From: Bacillus_BA songklensis
GTDB lineage: Bacteria; Bacillota; Bacilli; Bacillales; Bacillaceae_H
DNA length: 64,000 nt
Direction: 5' to 3'
NCBI RefSeq assembly: GCF_042649685.1
Contig: NZ_JBHRZT010000052.1
Span: 310,001-374,000, forward strand
The position numbers and the translations under genes were made by a program. Shown in pieces: positions 7,907 to 15,434 of this stretch (position 1 is the stretch's first letter; each line of letters starts with the position of its first letter). Below the pieces are notes generated by a model. The model was not told where the DNA came from and did no database searches. It saw only the letters and a list, made by a program, of their open reading frames with translations.

Positions 7907-8638
7907 TTACACGCCCCGTTTATTTCCCCAGACGAGCGTATGAAGCTGCGGTAATGCTCTTACGTTGTTCATAGAAGGTGATGTCACAATTTTGTTGATG
8001 AGCCACTCAAATTTTGCTAAAAGCTCCTTAATTAATTGATCGTCATTTGTCGTACCTGCATCTTCATTCCCGACTTGAACGAAAAACGGGACGGATGGAT
8101 ACCGTTTATGAACGTTTACAGCATATTGAAAGTCATCATCATCAAATATGACCACTTTTAAGCTGACAGCATGATGACGATTATTTTGATGCAATTTGTT
8201 CATGACGTCATCTAAAATGTCGAAGTTCGTCTCCATTCCTGAACTTGGCGGTTTCGGTGAAATCGTCAAATCGTCAATGTGTAAAAACCAATCCTGCCAG
8301 CGGCTTCCCTGTGTTTCAAGCGCTGTACGGATATCGTTTTGTCTCAGCAAATCGATCAGTTCAGAAAGAGCTGCAATTAAAGCCGGGTTTCCTCCTGAAA
8401 TCGTCACATGATCAAAACAATCACCGCCCAGGTCCTTTAGTTCGGTCCATATCTCTTCCGCTGTCATCTGACGGATATCGTCTTTCGCCGATCCGTCCCA
8501 CGTGAAGGCCGAGTCGCACCAGCTGCATGAATAATCACAGCCTGCTGTACGAACAAACATCGTTTTCCGCCCCACAACCATGCCTTCTCCTTGAATGGTC
8601 GGCCCAAAAATCTCTAATACCGGAATTTTTTTAGCCAT
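7907..8638 (-). CDS. queE: QueE, 7-carboxy-7-deazaguanine synthase (radical SAM)
   Basis: 243 aa. QueE converts 6-carboxy-tetrahydropterin to 7-carboxy-7-deazaguanine using SAM, an Fe4S4 cluster and Mg2+. The cluster motif CDYSCSWCD (CxxxCxxC) lies near residue 34-42, preceded by the substrate-binding FGPTIQGEGM. Later, DHVTISGGNP and TLETQGS are typical radical SAM strands. The ATG overlaps the queD stop by 8 nt, which indicates translational coupling within the que operon. Confidence 0.95.
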   Translation of the reverse strand: MAKKIPVLEIFGPTIQGEGMVVGRKTMFVRTAGCDYSCSWCDSAFTWDGSAKDDIRQMTAEEIWTELKDLGGDCFDHVTISGGNPALIAALSELIDLLRQNDIRTALETQGSRWQDWFLHIDDLTISPKPPSSGMETNFDILDDVMNKLHQNNRHHAVSLKVVIFDDDDFQYAVNVHKRYPSVPFFVQVGNEDAGTTNDDQLIKELLAKFEWLINKIVTSPSMNNVRALPQLHTLVWGNKRGV

Positions 8639-9074
8639 GGCGCTTCACCTTCTTCGGACGATACACGACATAGCTTGTTGGGGTTTCACGCACGAACACC
8701 TGCAGGCATTTCGGCTTGTTCAATAATGTATCAAGGTGTGCTTGAACCATCTCGTAAATTTTACGTGCTACCACTTCAGTAGTAGGGAAGTCGTTTGGAT
8801 TTTGATCGTTGAACACATTTGTATGATCATTAAGCAGCGTATGGTCGAACTGACCTGACACGATTTTTTTCAAGGCTTGAAAATTAACTAAAAATCCGGA
8901 ATCGTCCAACTCGTCCCCTGCAATAGTAATATTCACGAAATACGTATGTCCATGGATATTGCGGCATCTTCCGGCTTCTTCGTGCGGAACGAAGTGAGCT
9001 GCTGCAAACTGCATGTCTTTATTCAATTCATAGGAATAATCGTGAAATACCTGAGGATACATTTGTTGCAGCAT
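8631..9074 (-). CDS. queD: QueD, 6-carboxy-5,6,7,8-tetrahydropterin synthase
   Basis: 147 aa. It converts dihydroneopterin triphosphate to 6-carboxy-tetrahydropterin. Zinc ligands are visible as H27 (FAAAHFV) and the pair in NIHGHTYFV. The catalytic CRNIHGH cysteine is present, as are FDHTLLND and PTTEVVARKIYE, all standard for the PTPS/QueD family. Its ATG overlaps the queC stop (TAATG arrangement), consistent with one coupled operon queCDEF. Length is normal for Bacillus QueD. Confidence 0.95.
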   Translation of the reverse strand: MLQQMYPQVFHDYSYELNKDMQFAAAHFVPHEEAGRCRNIHGHTYFVNITIAGDELDDSGFLVNFQALKKIVSGQFDHTLLNDHTNVFNDQNPNDFPTTEVVARKIYEMVQAHLDTLLNKPKCLQVFVRETPTSYVVYRPKKVKRHG

Positions 9075-9739
9075 TACTCATCCCCCCCGTTCTTTTTTGT
9101 AAGGTAGTCATCCAGTCCTCGCTTGCGAAGTTTACATGCCGGGCACTCACCGCAGCCGTCTGACATGACGCCGTTATAGCACGTTAAGGTATTTTCCCTT
9201 ACATAATCAAGTGCCCCTAACTCGTCAGCAAGCTCCCATGTCTCTGCCTTATTGATCCACATGAGCGGAGTATGAATGACAAACTGATAATCCATCGCTA
9301 AGTTTAAGGTGACGTTTAATGATTTCACAAATACGTCACGGCAATCCGGGTATCCTGAAAAGTCTGTTTCACATACGCCTGTCACAATATGACGCGCTCC
9401 TGCTTGTTTTGCCAGCACTGCTGCAAATGAGAGGAACAATAAGTTTCTTCCGTCCACAAATGTCGTTGGCAACTCGCCTTCTTTTTGTTCAATGTTAATA
9501 TCAGCGCGTGTTAAAGCGTTAGGTGCTAATTGATTTAAAAGTGACATATCCAAAACCGTGTGCTTTACACCAAGATCGTCGGCAATCGCCTTGGCCACCT
9601 CGATTTCTTTGCTGTGGCGCTGCCCGTAATTGAATGTCACAGCCTCGACTTCTTTAAAGTTTTTGAGAGCCCAAAACAGGCATGTCGTACTATCTTGTCC
9701 TCCACTGAATACAACAACCGCTTTTTCTTGTTTCATCAT
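9074..9739 (-). CDS. queC: QueC, 7-cyano-7-deazaguanine synthase
   Basis: 221 aa from the ATG at 9739, preceded by AAAGGAG 9 nt away. The longer open frame up to 9862 has no ribosome site and reads through the leader terminator, so it is rejected. N-terminal PP-loop VVFSGGQDSTT binds ATP, and the C-terminal zinc site CGECPACKLR completes the family signature. The enzyme turns carboxy-deazaguanine into preQ0 with ammonia and ATP. First gene of the que operon, about 380 nt downstream of the preQ1 aptamer. Confidence 0.95.
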   Translation of the reverse strand: MMKQEKAVVVFSGGQDSTTCLFWALKNFKEVEAVTFNYGQRHSKEIEVAKAIADDLGVKHTVLDMSLLNQLAPNALTRADINIEQKEGELPTTFVDGRNLLFLSFAAVLAKQAGARHIVTGVCETDFSGYPDCRDVFVKSLNVTLNLAMDYQFVIHTPLMWINKAETWELADELGALDYVRENTLTCYNGVMSDGCGECPACKLRKRGLDDYLTKKNGGDE

Positions 9740-9814
9740 AATGTCCATCTCCTTTTCTTTCATGAAAATTGTCATAAAAGAAGAAAGAATGTCCTTGAAC
9801 CATTCTCTATGATG

Positions 9815-9849
9815 CAAAAAAGAGACTGCGCCCTTCATCACGCAATCTC
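9815..9849 (-). terminator. Terminator in the queC leader, proximal
   Basis: On the minus strand, stem GAGATTGCG / CGCAGTCTC (one G.U) followed by TTTTTTGC, 75 nt before the queC ATG. It would stop transcription before queC, so it is the best candidate for the expression platform of the preQ1 riboswitch or of another leader control. Confidence 0.7.
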
Positions 9850-9910
9850 CCTTCAAATACACGACAAATAACAGACAAGCCTTACACTTGCCCGCTCTTT
9901 GCCATGCTTA

Positions 9911-9944
9911 TAAAAAACAAAAAGCACCTTTCACTGCCTGGTGC
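9911..9944 (-). terminator. Terminator-like hairpin in the queC leader, distal
   Basis: On the minus strand, GCACC / GGTGC with an 11-nt loop, followed by TTTTTGTTTTTT. A flanking TTTCAC/GTGAAA pairing offers an alternative, mutually exclusive fold. Confidence 0.6.
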
Positions 9945-10028
9945 GAACCAAAAAGTGAAACATGCTCCATAAGACATTGTGAAACGTAAGGGCTTATGAC
10001 CTGGTTAATCTATAGCCAAGCGTCCCCA

Positions 10029-10117
10029 CCAGCAAACAAAACGGCGTATTGTGCCCGTTTCGTTTGCTGGTCGGCTGAAAGGCTCCCCTGCAGGGCAGGA
10101 TGAGCCTTTCAGCCGAC
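10029..10117. repeat. Tandem pair of long hairpins (family B-like architecture)
   Basis: Two adjoining stems: CCAGCAAACAAAACGG / CCGTTTCGTTTGCTGG (10029-10044 / 10055-10070) and GTCGGCTGAAAGGCTC / GAGCCTTTCAGCCGAC (10070-10085 / 10102-10117). The second encloses CCCTGCAGGG. The layout resembles the paired hairpins at 13798, 22796 and 41951. It sits between the preQ1 aptamer and queC. Confidence 0.7.
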
Positions 10118-10120
10118 TGT

Positions 10121-10154
10121 CTTAGTTTTTTATAGAGGGAGTTCGCGAACCTCT
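10121..10154 (-). promoter_or_regulatory. preQ1-I riboswitch aptamer of the que operon
   Basis: The minus strand reads AGAGG, TTCGCGAACT, CCCTCT, ATAAAAAACTAAG. This is the P1 stem (AGAGG/CCTCT), C-rich loop and A-rich tail of class I preQ1 riboswitches. It controls queCDEF in B. subtilis through transcription termination. A 7-bp hairpin CCGTGCA/TGCACGG (10156-10172) stands just 5' of it in the RNA. Confidence 0.93.
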
Positions 10155-10352
10155 CCCGTGCACGATGCACGGATTTTCTTCTTCAATTATTCATCTATAA
10201 CAAGTATGTCTGTTCATTTCTCTTCATTTATATGGATTTATCACAGAAAAATCCCATAAATCCTCAATTTTGCATAAAACCGCTGTACAACAGGGTTAAT
10301 TCCCCATGCAACACTTTCATACTATATCATAATTTTTTTAGAAAGACTACAC

Positions 10353-10397
10353 ATATATAAATCCACGTAATGAATTCGGCATGGCCGCCTTCTTTGT
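10353..10397. repeat. Remnant of family B repeat
   Basis: ATATAAATCCACGTAA followed by TTCGGCATGGCCGCCTTCTT. The first part is the terminal repeat of family B; the second resembles TTTGGCATGGCCGTTCTTT in the element at 13798-13892. It abuts the stop of the lipoprotein gene. Confidence 0.5.
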
Positions 10398-10398
10398 A

Positions 10399-10767
10399 CT
10401 ATTGGATTTGATTGGCATCATATATATCGTTGATTTGCTTATTCATCTCCTCATTTTTTTGTTCCAGCTGTTCACTAACCTTCGATGCTTTTTCGGGCGT
10501 TAAGTTATCCGGCCAATTTGAAACGGCTTCCTCTACTTCTTTTCCCATTCCTTCTCCTTCTTTATAAGGACCGGCATATTTCCCCGGACCCTCCTTGGCC
10601 ATGTCTTCCGCTTTTTCGGCAGGCTTAAATTCTTCTTTTTTCTCCTCTTTCACAGGCTGTGCCGCTTCCTGCTGTCCGCCGCAGCCAGTTAATATGGCTA
10701 AACAGCTTAACGAGACGGCCATGCCTTTCCACGCTTGTTTGATCACTTTTTTAAACCCCTTTATCAT
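10399..10767 (-). CDS. Small lipoprotein at the end of the Tad locus
   Basis: 122 aa with a lipoprotein signal: a basic start, a hydrophobic run and lipobox LTGC with Cys29. The mature part is Glu/Lys-rich (EEKKEEFKPAEKAED), then EGPGKYAGPYKEGEG and NWPDNLTPEKASKVSEQL. The PGKYxG and LTPEKA portions recall the N-terminal region of VWA-domain lipoproteins in other bacilli; the VWA lipoprotein of this locus (15435-16811) has a comparable helical segment. Likely exposed on the outer face of the membrane as part of the pilus machinery. Function unknown. Confidence 0.75.
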   Translation of the reverse strand: MIKGFKKVIKQAWKGMAVSLSCLAILTGCGGQQEAAQPVKEEKKEEFKPAEKAEDMAKEGPGKYAGPYKEGEGMGKEVEEAVSNWPDNLTPEKASKVSEQLEQKNEEMNKQINDIYDANQIQ

Positions 10768-10927
10768 AAAAATTCTTCTCTAGAATTTTGTGTTTCCATA
10801 TCGATAAGTTTCCAAAAAAATGGTTGATATTTTTTCTTTCTTTGACATGAAAGAAAAAATTACAAAATATGGTTATTGTTAGTCAAAAGAAAAGATAACC
10901 ATGCGCCGATTATCTTTTCATCTTTAT

Positions 10928-11692
10928 TCAATATTCACGAGAAGAAAAGCCACTTAAATATTTAATAAACTTCACTTTCGGCCCCTCGCCTTTTTGCTTT
11001 ACTTCCATTCCGTCTTCAGGAAATAAATTTTCAAAAATGGCTGGCTTATAGGTACTGGCGGTTTTGATTTCAATTCGGTTTTCTTCATTAAAATATCGTA
11101 TTGCTGAGGAATCGGGCTTCCCGCCGTTTTCTTCAATAACATCCGAGACGGTTTGCAGCAGCCCGTTGACCGTCTCCTCACTTGTCAGCGCATTCTCTAA
11201 TTCAGCTTCAACGGTTCTTTTGCGTATCCCGTTGTTAGCTGTCAGTTCATCGCTTAATACTTCATCAACTGCTTCAATCCGGGCTTCATTCGGTGTGTAC
11301 TTAGAAGACTCATCTAGAATCTCCTTTGTCCGCTCGTCAATTTGTTCCCTCAAACTTTTCTTTCCAGGTATTATATCTACTTCGACAGAGACTGCTTCAG
11401 CCGGTTCTACTGCCTCAGCAGCCGCTTCCGGTTCTGTTATGCCCGCTTCCACCTCAGCCTCTTCGGGTTTTGACAATTCGCCATCTATGTTGCCAATTGC
11501 TCCATCTACTTTCTCATAAACATAGGCAGTGGCTGCAAGGCTTGCCTGCTCCGCGGCAGATGAAGCCTTATCCTTAATATAAAAAGCTTTCACAAAGCTT
11601 GTTAGCATCAGAAACATAACGACAAGCACACCCATAAGACAAACACTCAAAAGCATGATGTTCCCGCGTTCATTCTGGAAATACTTTTTCAT
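10928..11692 (-). CDS. TadG-like pilus-associated membrane protein
   Basis: 254 aa. It starts MKKYFQNERGNIML, the TadE/TadG type of start, in which a short basic leader ends in NERG before one transmembrane helix (LLSVCLMGVLVVMFLMLTSF) and an ASSAAEQASLAATAYVY heptad helix. The rest is extracellular, with an unusual Glu/Ala-rich stretch (EAEVEAGITEPEAAAEAVE) and a predicted mixed alpha/beta end. TadE/F/G minor pilins help Flp pilus assembly. The start overlaps the TadE stop by 4 nt, so the two are co-translated. Confidence 0.75.
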   Translation of the reverse strand: MKKYFQNERGNIMLLSVCLMGVLVVMFLMLTSFVKAFYIKDKASSAAEQASLAATAYVYEKVDGAIGNIDGELSKPEEAEVEAGITEPEAAAEAVEPAEAVSVEVDIIPGKKSLREQIDERTKEILDESSKYTPNEARIEAVDEVLSDELTANNGIRKRTVEAELENALTSEETVNGLLQTVSDVIEENGGKPDSSAIRYFNEENRIEIKTASTYKPAIFENLFPEDGMEVKQKGEGPKVKFIKYLSGFSSREY

Positions 11693-12087
11693 TGGATCAC
11701 CCTGCTTGTTGCTTCTTGTTTGATGGGAATCGCGGGAAGGCCTTTTCTCATATCGGCAGGCAGAAAAACAAGCTCCACCTCTGTCTGCATGACAGCTGTA
11801 AAATCTGGATCCCCGGAGTTATTTACTGTGAACGAGCCTGTTCGGATGCTGCTGCCGACCTTACTGATCACATCTGACGCTTTTGCGGAAGCTTGCCCCG
11901 GATCTTCCGTTACCGCAAACACTTTCGCCCCTTCATTAACCGCTGAGTGGGTCACGATAAGGGCATAACCGACAACAAGGAACTGCCACAGCATCACAAA
12001 CAGAAGAAGCAGCAGCGGAACCATACCTAAAAACTCAATGGATGCTGACCCTTTTTCATTGGTTAATCTTTTTTTCCATAGTCTCAT
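11689..12087 (-). CDS. tadE: TadE-like minor pseudopilin
   Basis: 132 aa from the ATG at 12087; an in-frame GTG at 12102 is an alternative and the upstream longer frame is unlikely. N-terminus MRLWKKRLTNEKGSASIEFL: the sequence EKG, then SASIE, is the TadE prepilin peptidase site with Glu at +5, followed by a hydrophobic helix (GMVPLLLLLFVMLWQFLVVG). The AVNEGAKVFAV segment is standard for the family. Minor pilin for the Flp system. It overlaps the TadG-like gene downstream. Confidence 0.85.
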   Translation of the reverse strand: MRLWKKRLTNEKGSASIEFLGMVPLLLLLFVMLWQFLVVGYALIVTHSAVNEGAKVFAVTEDPGQASAKASDVISKVGSSIRTGSFTVNNSGDPDFTAVMQTEVELVFLPADMRKGLPAIPIKQEATSRVIQ

Positions 12088-12112
12088 AGCCTTCACTTCC
12101 ACTATCACCTGC

Positions 12113-12802
12113 TTATTTTGCTTGAAACACCAATTCATCGTGCCATTCTCTCACATTTAAAGTAGTGAAGATCACAACGAAAGGAAAGATAATCATATTC
12201 ACAACTGCTTGACTTAATATAATAGCCAAATAGCTCGTTGTCACAGTAGCAACCATATTCATTAAAACAAACCCAATCATAAATTCGACAAGGGCTGTAA
12301 GTAAAACAATAAGGAAAATGGGGAAAAACTTTCTCTTTCCTAAGCGGAAGGTAACTTTCCATGTTTGACGAGCCGGTTTCCCTGACATAACAGTCATATA
12401 TGGAGTTAAAAATAATAATACGGCAGCGATGATTCCAGGAATAATAAATAACAGCATTCCTGTTAAAACGACCGACACATAGCAAAGACCAAATAAAAAC
12501 ATAGAAAATCCGTATTTCAAAAAGATGCCGTAGGATTTTTTCAGTCTTCCCTCCTCCCCCTCCAAATCACTTAAAGCAAATTGAATGAACGGGAGTTGAG
12601 TAACAATGCTGAATAATAACATATAAACACTATTGGTAATATCCCCCACAAAAAGAAATGGTGTGTTAGAAGCTGCTATATAAACCTGGTTAACAATTAA
12701 AGTTTGAAAAAGAAAAAAAGGAAGTAAAACCGTAAGGGAGAGAAGGAATATGTGTTCAACATTTCGTGTATAAAGCTTAAAACTCTCTTTAAAGGTTTTC
12801 AA
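12113..12802 (-). CDS. Multi-pass membrane protein of the Tad locus
   Basis: 229 aa with about six hydrophobic helices (e.g. IFLLSLTVLLPFFLF, MLLFIIPGIIAAVLLFLTPY, LIVLLTALVEFMIGFVLM). FIIPGIIAAVLLFLTPY resembles the membrane domain seen in DUF975/GlpQ-type integral membrane proteins. No catalytic motif seen; in particular, the aspartates of a prepilin peptidase (GxGD) are absent. It lies between an unknown protein and TadE on the same strand, so a supporting role in the pilus assembly is inferred from context only. Confidence 0.7.
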   Translation of the reverse strand: MKTFKESFKLYTRNVEHIFLLSLTVLLPFFLFQTLIVNQVYIAASNTPFLFVGDITNSVYMLLFSIVTQLPFIQFALSDLEGEEGRLKKSYGIFLKYGFSMFLFGLCYVSVVLTGMLLFIIPGIIAAVLLFLTPYMTVMSGKPARQTWKVTFRLGKRKFFPIFLIVLLTALVEFMIGFVLMNMVATVTTSYLAIILSQAVVNMIIFPFVVIFTTLNVREWHDELVFQAK

Positions 12803-12820
12803 TGTTTATCCCCCTTCTTC

Positions 12821-13681
12821 TTAATTCCTTAACCGCGGAAAACCGTCCACTTTATAGTGATAATCATTTCTTCTCTTTCCTAATTCGATAAAAACATCCA
12901 TTGACAGTTCACCGCGCTTTTCAGTGATGACTTTGCCATGCTCATCTTTTTCAAAGGTTAGCATGGATTGATCAAGTACTTGGCGGACAGATGGTTTCGT
13001 TTTCTCTGTCAGCATGTTATATAATTCCCTGCTGTTTATTGCTGCCGCCCCTGTTCCCCGGCTTTCTGCCTTTTGAAGGAAAGATCGTACGATATCAACG
13101 TCATCAAATGTTTCAAATTGGATTTTTCCTTCTTCATACACCGTCTTATTATATTCCTCTAAGCAGCGTACCGCTTTTTCAACATCTTTGGCTGTTAAAT
13201 AACCTGCCTCCTCATATATATGGTCGTCTATTGCTTTTAACTCATCGAATAACGAATGAATATATTGACGGCCTTCCAGCTGCTTTTCAATCATCTCTTT
13301 TACGCGGTTCCAGGATGACTGTATCTCCTTGACTTCGTCCGGCAGCTGCTTCTCAATATCAAACATTTTTCTTTGCATGTCTTCAATTAAATGGATAGGT
13401 TCAGACAACTTCTTTCTAATGTCCGTTTGTGTACCAAAAGCAACGGAATTATATGTTTCCATTGAACGAAATACGACCTCGGCGATAGACCGCGGGACAA
13501 CATCCCCGCCCTTATCCAACACTAAATACCCAACTGTTTTGTTTGAACGGAGATAACGGACAAGATGGTAAAGGTCTCCCTCGTGCTTATAAAAATATGT
13601 GTTCAAATGGGCGTACTCAAACCATTTTTTGTATTTTTTCATTAGGCTTCTTATTTTTTCTGTCTCTACAACTTGTAACAA
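12821..13681 (-). CDS. Uncharacterised helical protein of the Tad locus
   Basis: 286 aa, soluble, no signal peptide, mostly helical and charged (e.g. HLIEDMQRKMFDIEKQLPDE, EGRQYIHSLFDELKAIDDHI). No domain recognised. It lies 18 nt upstream of the membrane-protein gene and on the same strand as the whole pilus cluster, so a cytoplasmic partner of that membrane protein is possible. The stretch 13682-13975 upstream contains a hairpin element, so this may be the first gene of a distal transcription unit. I cannot name it. Confidence 0.65.
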   Translation of the reverse strand: MLQVVETEKIRSLMKKYKKWFEYAHLNTYFYKHEGDLYHLVRYLRSNKTVGYLVLDKGGDVVPRSIAEVVFRSMETYNSVAFGTQTDIRKKLSEPIHLIEDMQRKMFDIEKQLPDEVKEIQSSWNRVKEMIEKQLEGRQYIHSLFDELKAIDDHIYEEAGYLTAKDVEKAVRCLEEYNKTVYEEGKIQFETFDDVDIVRSFLQKAESRGTGAAAINSRELYNMLTEKTKPSVRQVLDQSMLTFEKDEHGKVITEKRGELSMDVFIELGKRRNDYHYKVDGFPRLRN

Positions 13682-13797
13682 ACCAAATAAACTCCTTTAC
13701 TATATATATTCCACTTAATAACTCGACACATCTTCATTCAATCAAGAGGCATCACAATCGGTGATCCAGACAACTTGAATTCGCCCTCAAGGGTTCA

Positions 13798-13892
13798 CCT
13801 ATGCGGTTGGCGCCAACCCCGCAAGGGGGGTGCCAGCCGCTTAGGTCTAGAAAATTTGGCATGGCCGTTCTTTGGTCAGGTCGAATTTTCTA
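13798..13892. repeat. Paired-hairpin element (family B-like)
   Basis: Hairpin 1 (13798-13845) pairs CCTATGCGGTTGGCGCC with GGTGCCAGCCGCTTAGG around an apex CCCC-GCAA-GGGG, a GNRA loop. Hairpin 2 pairs TAGAAAATT (13848-13856) with AATTTTCTA (13884-13892). Same design as 22796-22887 and 41951-42042; no clear terminal repeats. Confidence 0.7.
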
Positions 13893-13975
13893 AATCGATC
13901 TATATAGAGAGATTGTGTCTTATTATTCTATCATCCTCGCCCAATAGACTGGCAGCTGGAATGAATTAGAACCTT

Positions 13976-15310
13976 TTAGCCTTTTCCAAAACCGAAAAGA
14001 CTCTTTGCTCCATTCCACACATTAGAGATACCATCTTTAATTTTTTGGCGGTTTTTAATGAGTTTTGTTACTCCTTGTACAGCATAACCCGCAACAAATA
14101 AACCTCCCCCAACAGCCATTAATCCTACACCTGCTGGAGTCATCATTCCCATTGTTCCTATACTGCCAACCATTTCACCAACACTGCTGATGGTTTTCCC
14201 GATACTTTCTGCTCGGTCATAGCCGTCTTTAGCATCAATAGCTGCATTAACGTTTTTCCATGTTTCATAACCCGAGAACGCTAAACCGACCGCTCCCATT
14301 CCAATGCCCACTTTTGGGATGACACGAGCGGCACCCGAGAAATATGCTTGATCTGCAGCATTTAAGCCTGCAAGTGCATCAATTCTTGTTTGAGGCGCCC
14401 GCGTAAGGGTTTTTAAGAACTGGTAATCAGCAAAATTGTTATATGCATCGTACCCTTTGTAAACTGCTTCTCCAGCTTCTACCGCATCTTTCAGCCCCGG
14501 AACATTAGAAGATGACACTTTCAATGAAGAGATCAAAAATTCCTTCCAGCTCCCCGATCCTTTTAAACTGGCTAATGAATCCGCATTTTGTCCGCTTAAA
14601 ACCTGAAAATATTCACCTTTTACCATATCTGTACCAAGAGCTACCTGCTTGACTAATACATCATTCACTGCATACTTGAATCCATCGTACTTAGTAAAAC
14701 CATCAGCACCGGGATCATAGGCTAAACCGGAGGAGTTACCTTGATGTTCGTCGCCCTTTGTGCCATCACCACTATGAGTATCCCCTTTTGTCCCTTCACC
14801 CTGATGTCCGTTTCCGCTGTGGCTGTTCCCAGTTGTTCCGTCACCTTGGTGTCCGTCACCGCTGTGGCTGTTTCCCTGGGTTTCGTTGCCTTCCCAGTTC
14901 TTCTGGTCAGTTTGGCCTTGCATTTGCCATTGGTTGAATTGCCATTGCTGAAATGCCCATTGCTTTGCTTCCCAAGGATCGGAGCCTGGATGTGCCTGCA
15001 TGTACCATTGCTGCATCTGCCATTGGTCATTCGCCCACTTTTCCGCTTCCCATGTGGATGCATTCGGGACTGTTTGCAAATACCACTGCTGCATCTGCCA
15101 CTTCTCAGCCTGCCATTGCTGAATGTTCTTGCTCCCTTGTCCCTTCCATTCATCAAGCTTCCATGGCGGGATTTTGTTTCCCCACGACTCTCCCTGCCAT
15201 GGCTGCACTTGGGCAAATGTTAGAATAGGGGCAAATTGCAACAACAAAATAAACATCACAAAAAACAGTGCTATTCCCGACCTGACGCGCCGCTTTTTCA
15301 TTTTCCCCAC
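13976..15310 (-). CDS. Secreted Trp/Gln-rich repeat protein with glycine-zipper C-terminus
   Basis: 444 aa from a GTG at 15310, placed 8 nt after AAAGGGG; an ATG at 15301 and a TTG at 15346 are alternatives. Order of parts: basic start and signal peptide (ALFFVMFILLLQFAPILTFA); about 110 residues of Trp-rich repeats with a unit of roughly 26 aa (WEAEKWANDQWQMQQWYMQ); a Gly/His/Asp linker of units like GDGHQGDGTTGNSHSG; a helical middle; and a hydrophobic Gly-rich end (GMMTPAGVGLMAVGGGLFVAG) with basic tail. Function unknown. The signal peptide and its place between pilus genes suggest a surface protein, adhesin or membrane-inserting effector. No homologue recalled. Confidence 0.75.
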   Translation of the reverse strand: MGKMKKRRVRSGIALFFVMFILLLQFAPILTFAQVQPWQGESWGNKIPPWKLDEWKGQGSKNIQQWQAEKWQMQQWYLQTVPNASTWEAEKWANDQWQMQQWYMQAHPGSDPWEAKQWAFQQWQFNQWQMQGQTDQKNWEGNETQGNSHSGDGHQGDGTTGNSHSGNGHQGEGTKGDTHSGDGTKGDEHQGNSSGLAYDPGADGFTKYDGFKYAVNDVLVKQVALGTDMVKGEYFQVLSGQNADSLASLKGSGSWKEFLISSLKVSSSNVPGLKDAVEAGEAVYKGYDAYNNFADYQFLKTLTRAPQTRIDALAGLNAADQAYFSGAARVIPKVGIGMGAVGLAFSGYETWKNVNAAIDAKDGYDRAESIGKTISSVGEMVGSIGTMGMMTPAGVGLMAVGGGLFVAGYAVQGVTKLIKNRQKIKDGISNVWNGAKSLFGFGKG

Positions 15311-15434
15311 AGCCTGTTCCCCTTTACCATTCTTTGTTTTTAGCAAGTTATATTGTATAAAGACCTATTTATAAGGACGAAATGTTTATATGCATTGTTG
15401 TGTTTATAATAAACTTCCTGTCGAATTAAAGAAA

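Noticed and set aside
9740..9862. N-terminal extension of QueC from 9862
   Set aside because: The extension would be translated from the leader terminator region, lacks a ribosome site, and homologues start at the KQEKAVVVFSGG segment.
12113..12802. Membrane protein of the Tad locus as the prepilin peptidase
   Set aside because: No GxGD motif or second catalytic Asp; hydrophobic pattern differs from TadV/CpaA.
14722..15228. Long ORFs overlapping the Trp-rich repeat region on both strands
   Set aside because: Produced by the repetitive composition (Trp and Gln codons) of the secreted protein; no ribosome sites and no plausible proteins.
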